A stretch of DNA of 10,066 nt. Source: Campylobacterales bacterium. Lineage in GTDB: Bacteria; Campylobacterota; Campylobacteria; Campylobacterales; JAADDG01. The notes under the pieces were generated by a model. It was not told the DNA's origin. It saw only the letters and a program-made list of their open reading frames with translations, and searched no databases. The stretch covers positions 1 to 10,066 of the forward strand of contig JALVCR010000184.1 of assembly GCA_027009865.1 (NCBI GenBank), read 5' to 3'. Of the stretch, positions 1-6,844 are shown piece after piece. Position 1 is the first letter of the stretch, and each line of letters opens with the position of its first letter. The translations under genes were made by a program, and so were the position numbers.

Positions 1-889
1 TTGCTTCCGCTTTATAATTTAAAATGATTCTATGTCTTAAAATATCTCCCACAACTTCTGCTACATCATAAGGTGTTACATAATCTTTGCCCCTAATTAG
101 AGCTAAAGCCTTTGAAGCTTTATACAAATCTATAGAGCCTCTTGGACTTGCTCCAAACTCTATAAACTCGGTTATCTCGGATAATCCAAACTCTTTTGGA
201 TCTCTTGTTGCAAAGATAATTTTTAGCATATATTTTAAAACCGCATCATCTACGTTTACTTCCAAAACTTCTCTTTTTAGCTTCTCTATCTCCTCTTTTG
301 TAGCTGCTTGAGAGATTTGCTCAAATCTGTTGTCGGCTATTCTTTTTACTATTTCAAACTCTTCATCTATTGAGTTGTATCCTACAATTGTTTTAAGCAT
401 AAATCTGTCAAGCTGAGCTTCTGGAAGAGGATATGTCCCCTCCTGCTCTACCGGGTTTTGAGTTGCCAAAACCAAAAACGGCCTATCGACTTTAAAGCTC
501 TCCTCTCCTATCGTAACCTGTCTTTCCTGCATTACTTCTAAAAGGGCGCTTTGAACTTTTGCCGGAGCTCTGTTTATTTCGTCTGCAAGCAATAAATTTG
601 TAAATACAGGGCCCCTCTTTATTTTAAATTCTCCGTTTTTTTGATCATATATCTCAACTCCCACTATATCGCTTGGCAAAAGATCTGGAGTAAATTGAAC
701 TCTTTTAAACTCAAGCCCCAAAGCTTTGGCCAAAGAGTTGATAGCTGTGGTTTTTGCAAGTCCGGGGACTCCTTCAACCAGCAGATGCCCTTCTGTAATT
801 AGGGCTATTATCATCGAATCTATAAGTTTATCGTGTCCTACGATAACTTTTTTTACCTCTTTTTTGATACTCTCTATGACAGGATGCAT
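1..889 (-). CDS. MoxR family AAA+ ATPase (C-terminus beyond the left edge)
   Basis: The minus frame opens with ATG at 889 (MHPVIESIKK) and stays open for 296 codons to the window edge, so the last few dozen residues are missing. It reads as a MoxR-type (AAA_3) ATPase. Walker A is GVPGLAKT at residues 40-47, Walker B is LLLADEINRAP at 99-109, sensor 1 is ATQNP at 142-146, LPEAQLDRF at 155-163 carries the arginine-finger region, and GASPRG at 246-251 is the sensor 2 region. MoxR ATPases act as cytoplasmic chaperone-like machines that mature or activate partner proteins. Their genes commonly sit with DUF58 and VWA-domain genes, which would lie to the left of this window, but that cannot be seen. 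The weak ribosome site AAGGA lies about 8 nt before the ATG, and a TATAAT box lies upstream. The family call is very secure; the client protein is unknown. Confidence 0.95.
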   Translation of the reverse strand, partial: MHPVIESIKKEVKKVIVGHDKLIDSMIIALITEGHLLVEGVPGLAKTTAINSLAKALGLEFKRVQFTPDLLPSDIVGVEIYDQKNGEFKIKRGPVFTNLLLADEINRAPAKVQSALLEVMQERQVTIGEESFKVDRPFLVLATQNPVEQEGTYPLPEAQLDRFMLKTIVGYNSIDEEFEIVKRIADNRFEQISQAATKEEIEKLKREVLEVNVDDAVLKYMLKIIFATRDPKEFGLSEITEFIEFGASPRGSIDLYKASKALALIRGKDYVTPYDVAEVVGDILRHRIILNYKAEA

Positions 890-924
890 AAAACAAATCC
901 TTTTTTTAATTTTTTGTTACGGGA

Positions 925-930
925 ATTATA
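925..930 (-). promoter_or_regulatory. -10 box of the moxR-like gene
   Basis: TATAAT is read on the minus strand, about 36 nt before the ATG at 889, preceded by TGCT (a near-extended -10). No -35 box is visible, which is normal for sigma70 promoters in Campylobacterota. The predicted transcript starts near 918, giving a leader of about 29 nt. Confidence 0.55.
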
Positions 931-989
931 AGCAAATTTGATTAATCCACTATAAATAAAAAGTTAATGAACGATTAACAAAAAAATTT

Positions 990-997
990 TGTAAAAT
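990..997 (+). promoter_or_regulatory. Extended -10 promoter for the helix-hairpin-helix gene
   Basis: TGTAAAAT is an extended -10 (TG directly before TAAAAT) 26 nt before the ATG at 1023. It lies back to back with the promoter of the moxR-like gene. The ribosome site AAAGGAGG follows and ends 7 nt before the start codon. No -35 box is seen. Confidence 0.5.
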
Positions 998-1022
998 AGT
1001 AATACAAAGAAAGGAGGCAGAG

Positions 1023-1388
1023 ATGCAAGGGGCAATTTTAATTTTTTATATTATCTTTTTGATTATAGCTTTTGCAATAAGTTGTATTAAAGTTTGCAAA
1101 AAAGAAGCTATTAAAAAAGATGAAAATAAAAAACCGATAATCTCAACTGCTTTGAAAAGTGTAAGTGTAAATGAAAGAGATGATTTAAAAAAAATCAAAG
1201 GAATAGGTATAAAGATTGAAAATCTTTTAAACTCTCTTGGAATATATACTTATGAGCAGATAGCTTCTTGGAATAAAAAGGATATAGAAAAGATAGATTC
1301 ATATCTTAAATTTCCGGGAAGAATAGAGAGAGATCAATGGGTTTTGCAGGCTAAAAAACTTTTAGAAAAAAAATCTAAGCTGCAATAA
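1023..1388 (+). CDS. Membrane-anchored helix-hairpin-helix domain protein, 121 aa
   Basis: The start is fixed by a strong AGGAGG ribosome site. Residues 3-22 form one hydrophobic membrane span, followed by a lysine-rich linker (23-50) on what is probably the cytoplasmic side. Residues 53-83 carry a helix-hairpin-helix (DDLKKIKGIGIKIENLL) and 95-114 carry the PGRIERDQWVLQAKKLL tail. This KGIG-hairpin plus PGRIERDxW arrangement recurs as a C-terminal domain on several bacterial proteins, including NuoE-like and ribosomal-protein L21-like proteins. In other contexts such hairpins bind DNA backbone, but binding by this class is not established. The gene stands alone and meets the PAS gene tail to tail with a 14-bp overlap. 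The domain call is good; the function is unknown. Confidence 0.85.
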   Translation: MQGAILIFYIIFLIIAFAISCIKVCKKEAIKKDENKKPIISTALKSVSVNERDDLKKIKGIGIKIENLLNSLGIYTYEQIASWNKKDIEKIDSYLKFPGRIERDQWVLQAKKLLEKKSKLQ

Positions 1389-2076
1389 ACGGAGATTTTA
1401 TAATCGTTTTGTTATAAGAGTGATAGACAGTTAGATTCATATCTTCACTCTTTCTCTCTATTTTATAAATCTCCTCCTCTTCAAATTTATCTCCCTGTAT
1501 CTCTATTACAAAAATGGGAAATTTTTTGTTTTGATATTTTATATACTCTCCTGTTTGCAAGGAGAGCCTTGTTAATATTTTTGAAGATTTAAAATACAGT
1601 TTATAGATACTGTTTAAAACGGTAGTAAAATCATTAATGCAAAGTTTAAGCTCCGGAAAAGTTGGATCCCACTCGTTTACTATTTTGGCTTTGCTGTTTG
1701 TCAAAGAGGCGTTTATGCAAAGATCCAGCAGTAGATATATATTTGCTGTTTCAGCTTTATCATTCAAAATATTTATTTTTTTACTTGGAGTATTATATAA
1801 TTTTATTCCTATTAGTTCGTCATCTAAATATCCTATCGTTACGGCATAAAATTTCATATGCCCATATTTTAGCTCTAAGTCAGTTGTTTTAAATCCGTAA
1901 GTGTAGTTTGCGTATGTCTGACAGATAGAGAAAATCTCTTTGGAGGAGACATCGGCAAGGAGGTACTGGGCCTCTTTGTTTAGGTGAACCACCTTGCCCT
2001 CCCTGTCAAATACGATAAAGGGATTTATATCATGTTCAATCCACTCCTCCAAAAAATCTTTACTAATCTCTCTCAT
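1375..2076 (-). CDS. PAS-like sensor protein coupled to rpoD, 233 aa
   Basis: The ATG at 2076 shares its A with the rpoD stop codon (TAATG), so the two are almost certainly cotranscribed and translationally coupled. Residues about 17-95 look like a PAS domain: NPFIVFDREGKVVHLN at 18-33 and MKFYAVTIGYLDDELIGIKL at 74-93 match the usual strand-turn patterns. Residues 131-163 (KIVNEWDPTFPELKL, then a VLNSIYKLYF helix) resemble the start of a GHKL ATPase N-box region. The Mg-binding Asn is not where it would be expected, and no phosphoacceptor H-box and no G1/G2 glycine motifs are visible. It could be a degenerate histidine kinase that senses or binds but does not phosphorylate. There is no signal peptide and no membrane span. 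Its stop codon lies inside the convergent gene at 1023-1388. The reading frame is certain, the PAS call is likely, and the kinase-relic idea is inference. Confidence 0.8.
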   Translation of the reverse strand: MREISKDFLEEWIEHDINPFIVFDREGKVVHLNKEAQYLLADVSSKEIFSICQTYANYTYGFKTTDLELKYGHMKFYAVTIGYLDDELIGIKLYNTPSKKINILNDKAETANIYLLLDLCINASLTNSKAKIVNEWDPTFPELKLCINDFTTVLNSIYKLYFKSSKILTRLSLQTGEYIKYQNKKFPIFVIEIQGDKFEEEEIYKIERKSEDMNLTVYHSYNKTIIKSPFIAA

Positions 2077-3881
2077 TACTCTTCCGTATAGTTTTTAAGC
2101 TTTCTTCCAACTTTAGGGTGTTTTAGTTTTTTGATAGCCGAGCTTTCTATCTGTCTTACCCTCTCTCTTGTTACATTAAGCTCTTTTCCAATCTCTTCCA
2201 AAGTTCTGTCGCTCTCATCGTCCAAAAGGCCGAATCTCATTCTAATAACAGCTTTCTCTCTTTCGTTTAATTGCTCTAAAACGCTGTCTATTTGGTTTCT
2301 AAGATCATTTTTTAACATATACTCTATTGGAGAGATAGAGCTTTTATCCTCTACAAAATCTCCAAATTTTCCATCTTCATCGTTTCCTATCGGAGCTTCC
2401 AAAGATACCGGCTCTTTTGTTATTTTAATAACGTTTTTAACTTTCTCTATCGGCAGTCCCACCTCTTTTGAGATGGTCTCTAAATCCGGCTCTTTCCCAT
2501 GTTCTTGGAGATGTTTTCTTATTATTTTGTTGATTCTGTTTATTGTCTCTATCATATGGATAGGAATTCTTATCGTTCTTGCCTGGTCGGCTATCGCTCT
2601 TGATATGGCCTGTCTTATCCACCATGTAGCGTATGTGGAGAATTTATACCCCTTTTTATATTCAAACTTATCCACCGCTTTCATAAGGCCGATATTTCCC
2701 TCTTGAATCAGATCCAAAAATGGAAGCCCTCTGTTTGTATATCTTTTGGCAATTGAGACAACAAGTCTTAAATTGCTTTTTGCCATTCTTGTTTTGGCTT
2801 TTTCGGCAATCTTTTTACCTCTTTTTATCTGCTCTAAAATCTCTTTTAGTTTTTCTGGAGGAAGGTCAAATCCGCTTTTGCTTGCCTCTTTTGTTTGAAA
2901 GAGCTTTTTTATCTCCATATAAGTAGATACCATTGTAGCTTCCGGAACAGCGTTTAAAATATCCTCTTTGCTCATATTGGTTATGTTGGCTAAAATTTTT
3001 CTATGGTTTTCTCTTAGGGTTTCGTTAAAAAGAGGAAGCCTGTATTCAAGTTTTTTAAGCTCTTTTTCAAAATCTTTATCACTCTTTAGAGCCGTTTCTA
3101 TCGATTTTACAAGTTCGTTTATAAGTTTGCTTGTAGGCCCCAAATCCATAAGTTTCTCTTTTAAAATCTTCTTTTTAAAGGCTACTACAAGTTTGTAATG
3201 AAGTTTCTCCTCTTCGCTTGCATCTTCGCTTGGAATCTTTTCGGCAGCTTTCATCCAATCTTTTTTGGCCTTTTCTAAAGCTTTGAAACTCTCTATTATC
3301 TTTTTGGTTCTTGCAGAATCTTTGGAGCTTTTGCCCTCCTCTTCTCCTTCATCTTCATCTTCAAAACTTCTAAAAAGCTCTTTTACTCTTCTTTCTCTGT
3401 TTATTAAAGCCTCTTTATAATCTAAAATGAAATCTATTAAATAAGGCACTGAGCAAAAAGCGTCTATTATAATATTTTGTCCAAGCTCTATCTGTTTGGA
3501 GATCTCTATCTCCTCCTCTTTTGTCAAAAGCGTAATTTGCCCCATCTCTCTTAGATACATTCTAACGGGACTGTCGCTTCTGCTCCATTCTAAAAGCTCT
3601 TTATCCTGAGCTAAATCAAACTCCTCTTCTAAAGCTTCGTCTTGAAGTTTTTTTCTCTCTTCCTCTCTTTTTTTAGCTTCCTCGATATTTTTTATTTTTG
3701 CTATTTCGGCAGAAGTTATAAGTTTGACATTATATTTTTTCATAAGATTCATAATTTTTTTAGCTTGCGCTAAAGTGGGCTGTTTTGGGAAAACATCCAC
3801 GACTTTGGAGTATGCCACATATCCGTCTTTGTTTTCCTTAAAAAGCTCTTCCAATTCTTTGTTGATCTCTTTTGAAGACAT
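2076..3881 (-). CDS. rpoD: RNA polymerase primary sigma factor RpoD (sigma70), 601 aa
   Basis: This is the housekeeping sigma factor, which directs RNA polymerase to -10/-35 promoters. Region 1.1 is short (about residues 1-60). Region 1.2 is SDSPVRMYLREMG at 102-114. A lysine- and glutamate-rich non-conserved region spans about 136-360 and includes an acidic run at 174-182. Region 2 begins at MAKSNLRLVVSIAKRY (366-381). Region 2.3 is YKFSTYATWWIRQAI (412-426) and 2.4 is SRAIADQARTIRIP (427-440). Region 3 follows, and region 4.2 has the helix-turn-helix TLEEIGKELNVTRERVRQIE at 560-579. The length is near that of E. coli RpoD (613). AAGGAG lies 9 nt before the ATG. A short CTCC/GGAG pairing (3891-3894 with 3903-3906) could partly cover this ribosome site, but it is only 4 bp. 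The PAS gene follows without a gap. The call is certain. Confidence 0.99.
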   Translation of the reverse strand: MSSKEINKELEELFKENKDGYVAYSKVVDVFPKQPTLAQAKKIMNLMKKYNVKLITSAEIAKIKNIEEAKKREEERKKLQDEALEEEFDLAQDKELLEWSRSDSPVRMYLREMGQITLLTKEEEIEISKQIELGQNIIIDAFCSVPYLIDFILDYKEALINRERRVKELFRSFEDEDEGEEEGKSSKDSARTKKIIESFKALEKAKKDWMKAAEKIPSEDASEEEKLHYKLVVAFKKKILKEKLMDLGPTSKLINELVKSIETALKSDKDFEKELKKLEYRLPLFNETLRENHRKILANITNMSKEDILNAVPEATMVSTYMEIKKLFQTKEASKSGFDLPPEKLKEILEQIKRGKKIAEKAKTRMAKSNLRLVVSIAKRYTNRGLPFLDLIQEGNIGLMKAVDKFEYKKGYKFSTYATWWIRQAISRAIADQARTIRIPIHMIETINRINKIIRKHLQEHGKEPDLETISKEVGLPIEKVKNVIKITKEPVSLEAPIGNDEDGKFGDFVEDKSSISPIEYMLKNDLRNQIDSVLEQLNEREKAVIRMRFGLLDDESDRTLEEIGKELNVTRERVRQIESSAIKKLKHPKVGRKLKNYTEE

Positions 3882-3980
3882 TTAAAAGCGCTCCTTCCTT
3901 TTGGAGTGATAGATTTTTTCCATTAGTAGTATCGAACCGGCAAGGTCAATTTTTATTAGAACTCTTCGATTAAACCTATG

Positions 3981-3986
3981 ATTATA
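3981..3986 (-). promoter_or_regulatory. Probable rpoD -10 box
   Basis: A perfect TATAAT on the minus strand, in the context GGATATAATC, lies 99 nt before the rpoD ATG. The predicted start near 3974 gives a leader of about 93 nt. No -35 box is recognisable. Other AT-rich hexamers in the 283-bp divergent region could also serve, so this is the best candidate rather than the only one. Confidence 0.45.
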
Positions 3987-4114
3987 TCCAATAATATTTA
4001 ACTTAATATTAGATCTTTTTCCAATCCTAATTTTTTTAAATTATATTTATAATTATGAGGTTTATAAAATTTTACCTATAGTTACTTATATTCACATTTA
4101 TTTGAATTCAAAAA

Positions 4115-4130
4115 GGGAACGAATTTTGCT
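4115..4130 (+). promoter_or_regulatory. Sigma54 (RpoN) type promoter for the flagellar rod genes
   Basis: GGGAACGAATTTTGCT contains GG at 4116-4117 and GC at 4128-4129 with exactly 10 nt between, the -24/-12 spacing sigma54 needs. The GGAAC...TTGCT form matches flagellar sigma54 promoters of Campylobacter and Helicobacter. The predicted start is about 4141, giving a leader of only some 24 nt before the ATG at 4165. Basal-body rod genes are known members of the RpoN/FlgSR class in this phylum, so context agrees with sequence. Confidence 0.8.
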
Positions 4131-4131
4131 T

Positions 4132-4156
4132 CTCTTTAAGGGAAAAACTTAAAGAG
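4132..4156 (+). repeat. Perfect 9-bp inverted repeat at the flagellar transcription start
   Basis: CTCTTTAAG (4132-4140) and CTTAAAGAG (4148-4156) are exact inverted copies around a 7-nt centre, GGAAAAA. The left arm lies between the -12 element and the predicted start. The right arm overlaps the ribosome site AAAGAGGA. If transcription begins near 4141 the hairpin cannot form in that RNA, so a protein-binding palindrome is more likely. If RNA enters from upstream, the hairpin would hide the ribosome site. Confidence 0.7.
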
Positions 4157-4164
4157 GAATTTTA

Positions 4165-4974
4165 ATGCAAAACGGTTATTACGCATCTGTCGGCGCTATG
4201 GTAACTCAATTTAACCGTCTTGACGTTATAGCAAATAATTTAGCAAATGTCAATACCTCAGGCTTTAAAAAAGATGATGTTGTAATAGGGGATTTTGAGA
4301 GAGTTTTTCAAGAAAAACGAGATATTCTTCCTCTAAAGAATCACACTAAAGAGGCGGCTAAATTTCTAAACCACTCAATAGATAGAGTTCCTCAAGTTGT
4401 CGAGCAATATACTGTTTTTAAGGAGGGAGGAATTAAAAAAACATCAAATCCCCTCGATTTTGCGCTAAAAAGAGACGATATATTTTTTATGGTGGAGACT
4501 CCAAACGGGGTTAGATTAACTCAAAACGGTGAATTTAAAATAAATGATAAAGGAGTTTTAACTACCAAAGAGGGATTTTATGTTTTGCCTCAAAGCTATT
4601 TTTCAAGCGGAGGATATATTGAGATTCCTAAAAAAGCAAAAACTGTTCATGTGGACAAAGAGGGAAATATCTACGCCGATAATAAAAAGATAGCTAAATT
4701 TTTTATAGCTCAGGTAAATAACCTAAAAAGATTAAAAAAAGAGGGAGCAAATCTCTTTAAAACCGACAATATGAACGAGGATATAAGCGAAATTGAAAAA
4801 GGGGATTATGTAGCCCAAGGTTTTTTGCAAATAAGCAACGTAAATCCCGTAAACGAGATGGTCTCTTTGATAGAGGCCAACAGGCTTACTGAAATGTATC
4901 AAAAAGTGATGACTTCCCATATGGACGATTTAAATAACGATGCAATAAATAAACTTGCATCCGTTAGAGCATAA
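4165..4974 (+). CDS. flgF: Flagellar basal-body rod protein, FlgF/FlgG2-like, 269 aa
   Basis: A proximal-rod type protein of the flagellar axial family, exported through the flagellar type III apparatus. The N-terminal rod domain carries LDVIANNLANVNTSGFKKD (residues about 19-37), the family's ANN-hhN-ohGaK signature. The C-terminal domain carries the conserved QISNVNPVNEMVSLIEANR (about 222-240), which builds the coiled terminal helices. The middle is lysine-rich and diverged, with the TQNGEFKINDKG motif typical of FlgF/FlgG middle domains. No signal peptide is expected or seen. It is first in an operon, 14 nt before flgG, behind a sigma54-type promoter, with AAAGAGGA 6 nt before the ATG. 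In this phylum the first gene of the pair has been named flgF, flgG2 or flgG_1, so family membership is firm but the exact name is not. Confidence 0.9.
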   Translation: MQNGYYASVGAMVTQFNRLDVIANNLANVNTSGFKKDDVVIGDFERVFQEKRDILPLKNHTKEAAKFLNHSIDRVPQVVEQYTVFKEGGIKKTSNPLDFALKRDDIFFMVETPNGVRLTQNGEFKINDKGVLTTKEGFYVLPQSYFSSGGYIEIPKKAKTVHVDKEGNIYADNKKIAKFFIAQVNNLKRLKKEGANLFKTDNMNEDISEIEKGDYVAQGFLQISNVNPVNEMVSLIEANRLTEMYQKVMTSHMDDLNNDAINKLASVRA

Positions 4975-4988
4975 GAGGAGAATAGAAA

Positions 4989-5777
4989 ATGATTAGATCT
5001 CTTTATACCGGCGCAACAGGGATGCTTGCCCAGCAGATTCAGATAGATACTACTTCCCACAATATAGCAAATGTAAATACCATAGGATATAAAAAAGAGA
5101 GAGCCGAGTTTGCGGATCTATTTTATCAAGCTATGGAGTATAGCGGCACCGCTACAAGTTCTAATACTATTTCTCCAACAGGAATAGAGGTGGGACTGGG
5201 AGTTAGACCGACAGCTATTTCAAAGCAGTTTACTCAGGGAAATTTCAAAGAGACAGGTAATAATTTGGATCTTGCAATTACTGGAAACGGTTTTTTTCAA
5301 ATTCAGCTGCCTGATGGAAATATAGCCTATACAAGAAACGGGGCTTTTAAACTCGATAGCGAAGGGACGATAGTAAATAGTGATGGATATAAATTGATCC
5401 CGGAAATCACCGTTCCAGAAGATGCGGTAGCCATCTCAATAGGAACTGACGGAACGGTTTCAGTAAAACAGGCCGGAAATGCGGAGATAAACCAGATAGG
5501 AAATATAGAGCTTGCAAATTTCATAAATCCAGCCGGCCTTCACTCAATAGGCGATAATAACTATGTAGTAACCGAAGCTTCAGGAGATCCGATAGTGGGA
5601 ACTCCCGGATTAAACGGACTTGGACAGATAAGGCAGGGATTTGTAGAGATGAGCAATGTGCAGCTTGTAGAGGAGATGACAGATTTAATTACCGGTCAAA
5701 GAGCCTATGAAGCCAATTCAAAAGTGATTACAACATCTGATGAGATGCTACAGACAGTTAACGGCCTAAAAAGATAA
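4989..5777 (+). CDS. flgG: Flagellar distal rod protein FlgG, 262 aa
   Basis: FlgG forms the distal rod that spans periplasm and outer membrane and joins to the hook. The length nearly equals E. coli FlgG (260). The N-terminal rod motif is SHNIANVNTIGYKKERAEF (about 23-41), and the start MIRSLYTGATGMLAQQ is classic FlgG. A TGNGFFQI motif near residue 97 and YTRNGAFKLDSEG mark the middle domain. The C-terminal signature is GFVEMSNVQLVEEMTDLI followed by GQRAYEANSKVI. Downstream of flgF by 14 nt, with the GAGGAG ribosome site overlapping the intergene. Codon use matches its neighbours. No clear hairpin terminator directly follows; the AT-rich gap to 5899 instead holds a new promoter. Confidence 0.98.
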   Translation: MIRSLYTGATGMLAQQIQIDTTSHNIANVNTIGYKKERAEFADLFYQAMEYSGTATSSNTISPTGIEVGLGVRPTAISKQFTQGNFKETGNNLDLAITGNGFFQIQLPDGNIAYTRNGAFKLDSEGTIVNSDGYKLIPEITVPEDAVAISIGTDGTVSVKQAGNAEINQIGNIELANFINPAGLHSIGDNNYVVTEASGDPIVGTPGLNGLGQIRQGFVEMSNVQLVEEMTDLITGQRAYEANSKVITTSDEMLQTVNGLKR

Positions 5778-5830
5778 AATTATAATTTTAAGTTAAGAAT
5801 TTTTTTATAAAACTTTAAACTAAAAACCTT

Positions 5831-5836
5831 TATAAT
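5831..5836 (+). promoter_or_regulatory. -10 box before the 59-aa membrane protein gene
   Basis: A perfect TATAAT (context CTTTATAATAAG) lies 64 nt before the ATG at 5900. The predicted start near 5843 falls just before the palindrome at 5847-5877. No -35 box is visible. The surrounding 120 bp are nearly all A and T, so chance matches are easy. Confidence 0.4.
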
Positions 5837-5846
5837 AAGACTTAAG

Positions 5847-5877
5847 AAAATATATTAATTAAATTTTAATATATTTT
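5847..5877. repeat. Perfect 12-bp AT-only inverted repeat
   Basis: AAAATATATTAA (5847-5858) and TTAATATATTTT (5866-5877) are exact inverted copies around TTAAATT. The palindrome lies between the predicted start of transcription and the AAGGAG ribosome site of the 59-aa gene. It could be an operator, or a weak A/T hairpin ending flgG transcripts with the T-run at 5881-5887. A perfect 12-bp match is notable even in AT-rich DNA. Confidence 0.6.
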
Positions 5878-5899
5878 CAAATTTTTTAAGGAGTTTAGG

Positions 5900-6079
5900 A
5901 TGATCGGGCAATTTATAAGAGAAGAGAAAGGGCTTTTTATTTTAATGTTTATTATCTTTATTTACATCTGTTTAGCTATATCTATTTCAGCTTATGTAGA
6001 GTATTACTTCTTCTCAAGCGTTCATTTTGCAGATTATGGAGCGTTTATAGAAAAGATTATCAAATTTTTTCACAATTAA
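5900..6079 (+). CDS. Small single-span membrane protein, 59 aa
   Basis: The ATG follows AAGGAG by 6 nt. The product begins MIGQFIREEKG, has one strong membrane span at residues about 11-31 (GLFILMFIIFIYICLAISIS), an aromatic stretch (AYVEYYFFSS), and a C-terminal amphipathic piece ending KIIKFFHN. Charges before the span are mixed (one Arg, one Lys, two Glu), so topology is uncertain. There is no known family that I recognise. It lies downstream of flgG in the same direction but has its own predicted promoter and is closed by a strong terminator beginning at its stop codon. That framing, plus a good ribosome site, argues for a real gene. It could affect flagellar or envelope function by position only; that is inference. 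Confidence 0.75.
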   Translation: MIGQFIREEKGLFILMFIIFIYICLAISISAYVEYYFFSSVHFADYGAFIEKIIKFFHN

Positions 6080-6117
6080 AGAGCAAATAACGCTTTTATG
6101 CGCTATTTACTCTTTTT
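6078..6117 (+). terminator. Strong intrinsic terminator between convergent genes
   Basis: Arms 6078-6093 and 6100-6115 pair at 14 of 16 positions (AAAGAG, AAATA and CGC with TATTT and CTCTTT) around a 6-nt loop TTTTAT, followed by TTTTTGTTT. It starts within the stop codon of the 59-aa gene and stops just short of the stop codon of the acidic protein. On the plus strand it has a good T-run; on the minus strand the following CTTTAATTG is weaker, so it may work partly in both directions. Confidence 0.85.
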
Positions 6118-6119
6118 GT

Positions 6120-6821
6120 TTAAAGCTCTTCGCTCTCATCTAAAACTAACTTTCTATAAGAAGAGATTCTCTCTATAATTTTATCTCCTGTTTGAAGATC
6201 CTCTTTTACTACATAGAGCTCTCCATAAATTTTAATAGGCTCAAATATAAACTCTTCAAGCTCAAAATCTATATTTTCAAAGCTTAATTTATCCACAGCC
6301 AATGTATCGCACAAAGGCTCATAAAAGCTCTCTCTTAAAAGCTCATATGTATCCATATAAGAAGCGCAGTTGAAGTAGGCTATTTTTATATTTGTGGGAT
6401 CTATCTCCTCGCTTTCGTCATATTCGGCTACCATATCCCAAGTTCCATCTCCATCTTCGCTTCTTAGATATATAATATCTCCGATATTTGCGTTTTTTAC
6501 TTGCTTTATATAATTTTCCAAAGAGAGATTTTCCAAAACAAAATCGTCTATATCTATATCTATTTCGTTTCCGTTTGGATTTGTCAAAATAGCCTCATTT
6601 ATCTCTTCTGGATTTAACCCCCTAACCTCTATTACATCTTCAAGCTCTTCAGCTTCCCCGCTTTGAGCAAACTCTTCGGCTCTTTCAAAAAACTCCTCTA
6701 TGTCTCTCTCTTCATTTAAATCGTAAATATCTACATCAAGCCCTTCTAAAAGCTTTAGTCTTGTTAGATTATAGAATTTAACAACTTTACTATTTCCGCT
6801 TAAACTAACTTTTATACTCAT
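6120..6821 (-). CDS. Highly acidic conserved-type hypothetical protein, 233 aa
   Basis: The start MSIKVSLSGNSK at 6821 is preferred because AAGGGG lies 5 nt upstream. A longer frame starting at 6845 would begin inside the TATAAT box of its own promoter and so could not be transcribed whole from it. By hand count 60 of 233 residues are Asp or Glu against about 20 Lys or Arg, so the net charge is near -40. It is soluble, with no signal peptide or membrane span. A run of EER/EEFFERAEE at about 29-49 looks helical, DIDIDD near residue 80 is a dense acidic patch, and the middle (GDIIYLRSEDGDGTWDM) looks like beta strands. I do not recognise the family. It lies 42 nt after metE in the same direction but has its own promoter, so shared function with MetE is not implied. 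Confidence 0.85.
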   Translation of the reverse strand: MSIKVSLSGNSKVVKFYNLTRLKLLEGLDVDIYDLNEERDIEEFFERAEEFAQSGEAEELEDVIEVRGLNPEEINEAILTNPNGNEIDIDIDDFVLENLSLENYIKQVKNANIGDIIYLRSEDGDGTWDMVAEYDESEEIDPTNIKIAYFNCASYMDTYELLRESFYEPLCDTLAVDKLSFENIDFELEEFIFEPIKIYGELYVVKEDLQTGDKIIERISSYRKLVLDESEEL

Positions 6822-6844
6822 CACATCCCCTTTTTTAAAAAACA

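Noticed and set aside
2131..2706. A 191-codon plus-strand frame inside rpoD
   Set aside because: It is the antisense shadow of conserved sigma region 2-4 codons, has no ribosome site of note, and its product is low-complexity Ser/Leu/Phe.
3929..3940. A tRNA T-arm-like GGTTCGATAC on the minus strand in the rpoD leader
   Set aside because: No acceptor, D or anticodon arms can be built around it, and the flanking bases do not form the T stem.
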